Shown in pieces: positions 47,880 to 51,165 of a DNA stretch of 51,165 nt. Position numbers and translations under genes: made by a program. The notes beneath the pieces were generated by a model. It searched no databases. It saw only the letters and a list, made by a program, of their open reading frames with translations, and was not told where the DNA came from. How positions within the stretch are numbered: the stretch's first letter is position 1; the number at the start of each line of letters is the position of its first letter. The DNA is from Ga0077527 sp964531455 (lineage in GTDB: Bacteria; Pseudomonadota; Gammaproteobacteria; Burkholderiales; SG8-41): contig CAZHFZ010000025.1 in the NCBI GenBank assembly GCA_964531455.1, forward strand, positions 1-51,165, written 5' to 3'.

Positions 47880-49172
47880 ATGACCAAGAACGTGGTGGTG
47901 ATCGGCACCCAGTGGGGTGACGAGGGTAAAGGCAAGATCGTCGACTGGCTGACTGATCGCGCGCAGGGCGTTGTGCGTTTCCAGGGCGGACACAACGCCG
48001 GGCACACGCTGGTGATCAACGGCAAGAAAACGGTGCTGCACCTGATTCCTTCGGGCATCCTGCGCGAGAAGGTCGCCTGTTACATCGGCAATGGCGTCGT
48101 GCTTTCGCCGGAAGCGCTGCTTGAAGAAATCGGCACGCTGACTGCTGCCGGTGTGGATGTGGCCTCGCGCCTGAAAATCAGCGAGGCCTGCCCGGTGATC
48201 CTGCCGTACCACGTTGCGATTGACCGTGCGCGTGAAGCGGCCAAAGGGGCAGGCAAGATCGGCACCACCGGTCGCGGCATCGGCCCTGCATACGAAGACA
48301 AGGTCGCTCGCCGTGCAATCCGCCTGCAGGACCTGTTCCACCGTGAACGCTTCGCCGCCAAGCTGGGCGAGGTTCTTGATTTCCACAACTTCGTGCTGAA
48401 GAACTATTTCCGCGTTGATACCGTGCCGTTCCAGAAAACACTGGATGACACCCTGGCCTTTGCCGAGCGCATCAAGCCGATGGTCGCTGATGTGCCGCGG
48501 CTGCTCTATGAGGCGAATCGTGCCGGTGATCAGTTGCTGTTCGAAGGCGCGCAGGGCACGTTGCTTGACGTCGATCACGGCACTTATCCCTTCGTCACCT
48601 CGAGCAACTGCGTCGCCGGTGCGGCCGCGCCGGGCGCGGGTATCGGACCGCAGAGCCTGCATTACGTGCTGGGCATCACCAAGGCCTACACCACGCGGGT
48701 CGGCTCAGGACCGTTTCCGACGGAACTCGACGACGACATCGGCAGGCAGATCGCCACGCGCGGCAATGAGGTCGGTGCGACCACTGGCCGTCCGCGGCGC
48801 TGCGGCTGGTTTGATGCGGCGGCGCTGAAACGTTCGATCCAGATCAACGGCGTGTCCGGCCTGTGCGTGACCAAGCTCGACGTCCTCGACGGCATGGAAA
48901 GCGTGCAATTGGGCGTCGGCTACAAGATGAGTGGTGTTGCCCGCGATATCCTGCCGTTCGGTGCGGAACTGCTGGCGGAATGCCAGCCGGTCTACGAAGA
49001 AATGCCGGGTTGGCGCGACAGCACGGTCGGCGTCACCCGGTTTGAAGACCTGCCGCAGGCTGCACGCAATTACCTGAAGCGCATGGAAGCGGTGTGTGAA
49101 GTGCCGATCGATATTGTGTCGACCGGCGCTGATCGTGAACACACCATCGTGCGCAGAAACCCGTTCGACTGA
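47880..49172 (+). CDS. purA: Adenylosuccinate synthetase
   Basis: PurA makes adenylosuccinate from IMP, aspartate and GTP, the first committed step to AMP. The 430-residue protein has the P-loop GTQWGDEGKGKIVDWL with catalytic Asp, GGHNAGHTLVING, and GTTGRGIGPAYEDKVARR. FEGAQGTLLDVDHGTYPFVT and GVTRFEDLPQAARNYLKRM lie near the C terminus. A GAAGG ribosome-binding site precedes the start. It is followed by a bidirectional terminator shared with the tRNA gene. Confidence 0.98.
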   Translation: MTKNVVVIGTQWGDEGKGKIVDWLTDRAQGVVRFQGGHNAGHTLVINGKKTVLHLIPSGILREKVACYIGNGVVLSPEALLEEIGTLTAAGVDVASRLKISEACPVILPYHVAIDRAREAAKGAGKIGTTGRGIGPAYEDKVARRAIRLQDLFHRERFAAKLGEVLDFHNFVLKNYFRVDTVPFQKTLDDTLAFAERIKPMVADVPRLLYEANRAGDQLLFEGAQGTLLDVDHGTYPFVTSSNCVAGAAAPGAGIGPQSLHYVLGITKAYTTRVGSGPFPTELDDDIGRQIATRGNEVGATTGRPRRCGWFDAAALKRSIQINGVSGLCVTKLDVLDGMESVQLGVGYKMSGVARDILPFGAELLAECQPVYEEMPGWRDSTVGVTRFEDLPQAARNYLKRMEAVCEVPIDIVSTGADREHTIVRRNPFD

Positions 49173-49177
49173 AAATG

Positions 49178-49213
49178 AAAAAGGGCGCGGTGCAAAAGCA
49201 CAGCGCCCTTTTT
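49178..49213. terminator. Bidirectional Rho-independent terminator between purA and tRNA-Leu
   Basis: AAAAAGGGCGC (49178-49188) pairs with GCGCCCTTTTT (49203-49213), and an inner GTGC-AAAA-GCAC helix extends the stem. Each strand shows a run of T after the stem, so it can end purA on the plus strand and the tRNA transcript on the minus strand. Confidence 0.88.
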
Positions 49214-49246
49214 ACTTGCAGTCGGACTTTAGTCCTACTTTAATAC

Positions 49247-49331
49247 TGGTGCCCAGAAGAGGACTCGAACCTCCACGGTGTTACCCGCCAGTACCTGAAA
49301 CTGGTGCGTCTACCAATTCCGCCATCTGGGC
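49247..49331 (-). tRNA. tRNA-Leu (anticodon CAG)
   Basis: The minus strand folds as a cloverleaf. The acceptor arm pairs GCCCAGA with TCTGGGC, and the D-loop contains AATTGGTAGA. The anticodon stem CCAGT/ACTGG encloses TTCAGGT with anticodon CAG, and GGTTCGAGTCC is the T-loop region. A long variable arm (class II tRNA, CGGGTAACACCG) fits leucine. The discriminator A and CCA are encoded. It sits between purA and rnr on the opposite strand, as in related Betaproteobacteria. Confidence 0.95.
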
Positions 49332-49372
49332 AATGAGGGCGCGATTCTAGCCCATGAAAGCTGATTGTTCAA

Positions 49373-51165
49373 ATGAAAAAACAGAAAAAAACCACAACCC
49401 GCAGCGCCAAGGGTTCGCGTCGTGAAAGCGACCCGCATCGCGAACGTGAAGCCGGTCTTTACGAACACCCCGTACCCAGCCGCGAACTGATCCTCGAAGT
49501 GATGGTTGAGGCTGGCGTGCCGGTGGAAGAAGCCGATCTCGCCCGCCAACTCGATATCCGCAAGCGGGAGCGGGAAGCCTTCAACCGTCGCATTGCGGCG
49601 ATGGAACGCGACGGCCAGATCATGCGCAACCGCCGCGGCGATCTGTGCATCGCCGACAAACTCGATCTCGTCAAAGGACGTGTGCTCGGTCACAAGGACG
49701 GTTTCGGTTTCCTGGTACGCGACGAGGGTGGCCCCGACCTGTTCCTCGGTTCCGGTGAAATGCAGAAAGTGCTGCATGGCGACCGCGTAATGGCGCGCAT
49801 ATCCGGCATGGACCGGCGCGGCCGTCCTGAAGGCAAGATAGTTGAAGTGCTGGAGCATGGTCAGACGCGATTCGTCGGCCGCCTGCATGTCGAACACGGT
49901 GTGACCTTTGTTGCCGCCGAAGACAAACGCATCAGCCAGGACTTTGTCGTTCCGTCCGGTGAATCCGGCAAGGCCAAGGCCGGACAGGTGGTCACGGTGG
50001 AAATCATTTCCCAGCCCGGTCGCCAGAACAAACCACTGGGGCGTGTGGTTGAAGTGCTCGGTAACTATGCCGATCCCGGCATGGAAATCGAAATCGCGCT
50101 GCGCAAACATGCGTTGCCGTGGATATTTCCGAAAGAAGCGGAAGCGATTGCGACCAAGTTGCCCAAGACGGTGCGCGCCGCCGACCACAAGGGCCGTGTC
50201 GATTTGCGTGACATGCCGCTGGTCACCATCGACGGTGAAACCGCGCGTGACTTTGATGATGCGGTTTTTTGCGAACCGGCCGGCAGCGGTTTCCGGCTGG
50301 TGGTGGCGATTGCCGACGTCAGTCATTACGTAAAAGCGGGTGATGCGCTCGATGAGGAAGCGCGCAACCGCGGCAACTCGGTGTATTTCCCGCGCCGGGT
50401 CATTCCGATGCTGCCCGAGGCGCTGTCGAACGGTCTGTGCTCGATCAACCCCGATGTCGAGCGCCTGGCGATGGTCTGCGACATGCAGATCGACAGTCAT
50501 GGCCACATCAAGGGTTACAAATTCTATGCAGCGGTGATGCGCTCGCATGCACGCTTCACCTACACTGAAGTCGCGGAGATCCTCGAAGATCCGCGCGGCC
50601 CNNNNNNNNNNCGCCGGCGCAAGGCGCTGGTGCCGCATCTGCAGACAGCCTACAAGCTCTACCATCAACTGGCGAAAGCGCGCGCCAAACGCGGTGCGAT
50701 TGATTTCGAGACCATCGAAACGCAGATGATTTTCGATGACAAGGGCAAGATCGAAAACATCGTGCCGGTGATCCGCAAGGACGCGCATCGCCTGATCGCA
50801 GAATGCATGCTGGCAGCGAATGTCTGCACGTCGGATTTCCTGCGCGAGCGCGGTCATCCGATGCTGTATCGCGTGCATGAAGGCCCGACGCCGGAGAAAC
50901 TCGAGGCTTTGCGTGATTTCCTCAAGGGTTTTGGTCTGCAGTTGCCCGGCGGCGAAGCGCCGCATGCCTCCGACTACGCCAAACTGTTGTCGAAGGTGAA
51001 AGGGCGTCCAGACGAACAACTGCTGCAAACCGTGATGCTGCGGTCACTCAAGCAGGCGGTGTATACGCCGAAAAATGCCGGCCACTTTGGTTTGGCGTAT
51101 GAGTCATACACTCATTTCACTTCACCGATCCGCCGTTATCCGGATCTGCTGGTGCATCGGGCGAT
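49373..51165 (+). CDS. rnr: Ribonuclease R (3' end beyond the window)
   Basis: RNase R is a processive 3'-5' exoribonuclease that degrades structured RNA and helps rRNA and tmRNA-linked decay. The visible 597 codons start MKKQKKTTTRSAKGSRRESD. They include the cold-shock-like domains (VLGHKDGFGFLVRDEGGPDL) and the RNB catalytic segment with DGETARDFDDAVFCEP, whose Asp cluster binds Mg2+. VVAIADVSHYVKAGDALDEE and YFPRRVIPMLPEALSNGLCS follow, and the window closes with FTSPIRRYPDLLVHRA. Ten N at 50602-50611 cover parts of four codons; the frame is kept on both sides. The S1 domain and stop lie outside. The ATG at 49373 is right behind the tRNA gene. Confidence 0.96.
   Translation, partial: MKKQKKTTTRSAKGSRRESDPHREREAGLYEHPVPSRELILEVMVEAGVPVEEADLARQLDIRKREREAFNRRIAAMERDGQIMRNRRGDLCIADKLDLVKGRVLGHKDGFGFLVRDEGGPDLFLGSGEMQKVLHGDRVMARISGMDRRGRPEGKIVEVLEHGQTRFVGRLHVEHGVTFVAAEDKRISQDFVVPSGESGKAKAGQVVTVEIISQPGRQNKPLGRVVEVLGNYADPGMEIEIALRKHALPWIFPKEAEAIATKLPKTVRAADHKGRVDLRDMPLVTIDGETARDFDDAVFCEPAGSGFRLVVAIADVSHYVKAGDALDEEARNRGNSVYFPRRVIPMLPEALSNGLCSINPDVERLAMVCDMQIDSHGHIKGYKFYAAVMRSHARFTYTEVAEILEDPRGXXXXRRRKALVPHLQTAYKLYHQLAKARAKRGAIDFETIETQMIFDDKGKIENIVPVIRKDAHRLIAECMLAANVCTSDFLRERGHPMLYRVHEGPTPEKLEALRDFLKGFGLQLPGGEAPHASDYAKLLSKVKGRPDEQLLQTVMLRSLKQAVYTPKNAGHFGLAYESYTHFTSPIRRYPDLLVHRA
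50602..50611. other. Ten-base assembly gap inside rnr
   Basis: Ten N interrupt rnr after GPxxx of EDPRGP. The reading frame before and after is consistent with a loss of exactly this length, but 10 N is also a common filler for a gap of unknown size. Confidence 0.95.

Noticed and set aside
1..51165. CRISPR arrays, insertion sequences and prophage
   Set aside because: I saw no regularly spaced repeats, transposase genes with terminal repeats, or phage structural genes anywhere in the window.

Overview
The window is a piece of a Betaproteobacterium, of moderately high G+C, probably in or near the Burkholderiales/Rhodocyclales/Nitrosomonadales group. The evidence is the housekeeping order from about 33.7 kb onward (ndk, rlmN, pilW, a rodZ-like gene, ispG, hisS, a yfgM-like gene, bamB, der, hfq, hflX, hflK, hflC, a DUF2065 gene, hisZ, purA, a tRNA-Leu, rnr), which is the arrangement I associate with that class. 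The several Bug-type periplasmic binding proteins also fit. A run of 10 N inside rnr suggests a draft or metagenome-assembled scaffold.

Layout. 0-4.3 kb: a small secreted protein with a degenerate PEP-CTERM-like tail, convergent with a dTDP-L-rhamnose operon (rfbB-rfbD-rfbA-rfbC, minus strand). 4.5-6.4 kb: a divergent pair, a pyrone-dicarboxylate-lactonase-like amidohydrolase and a polysaccharide-deacetylase-family protein. 6.5-8.2 kb: an integron relic without integrase. It has an attI-like site with two direct repeats, one 503-bp cassette encoding a SnoaL-like protein, a 60-bp attC, and then a compositionally foreign MDR oxidoreductase. 8.3-9.3 kb: a DM13-domain protein and a small membrane protein.

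9.3-16.7 kb is an accessory catabolic island: a TRAP-type binding protein without a signal peptide, then on the plus strand a VOC protein, DUF4387 plus AtuA/DUF1446, a Bug binding protein, a fumarylacetoacetate-hydrolase-family protein, a second Bug protein and a TauD-like dioxygenase. It ends with the leftover tail of a second dioxygenase gene. No permease accompanies the binding proteins. Several genes here share an A+T-rich leader motif.

16.8-27.8 kb is mixed: a MarR regulator divergent from a 5-formyl-THF cyclo-ligase around a perfect palindrome, a luciferase-like monooxygenase, a hotdog thioesterase, a CDF metal transporter, a NYN-OST-HTH protein, a cyclase-FHA protein lacking a transition-state Arg, a DUF1932 dehydrogenase, an MFS transporter, an MscS channel with a cyclic-nucleotide-binding domain, and a secreted dienelactone-hydrolase-like enzyme. 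27.8-33.5 kb: accA, tilS, and a TAXI-TRAP uptake system with a terminator between its binding protein and its fused permease. 33.7 kb to the end is the housekeeping block, covering RNA modification, pilus and cell-shape functions, isoprenoid synthesis, His-tRNA charging, outer-membrane assembly, ribosome GTPases, Hfq, FtsH regulation, and histidine and purine synthesis.

The most unusual element is the integrase-less attI-cassette-attC unit. Other points of interest are the shared leader motif of the catabolic island, the dioxygenase tail, and the cyclase/channel pair.
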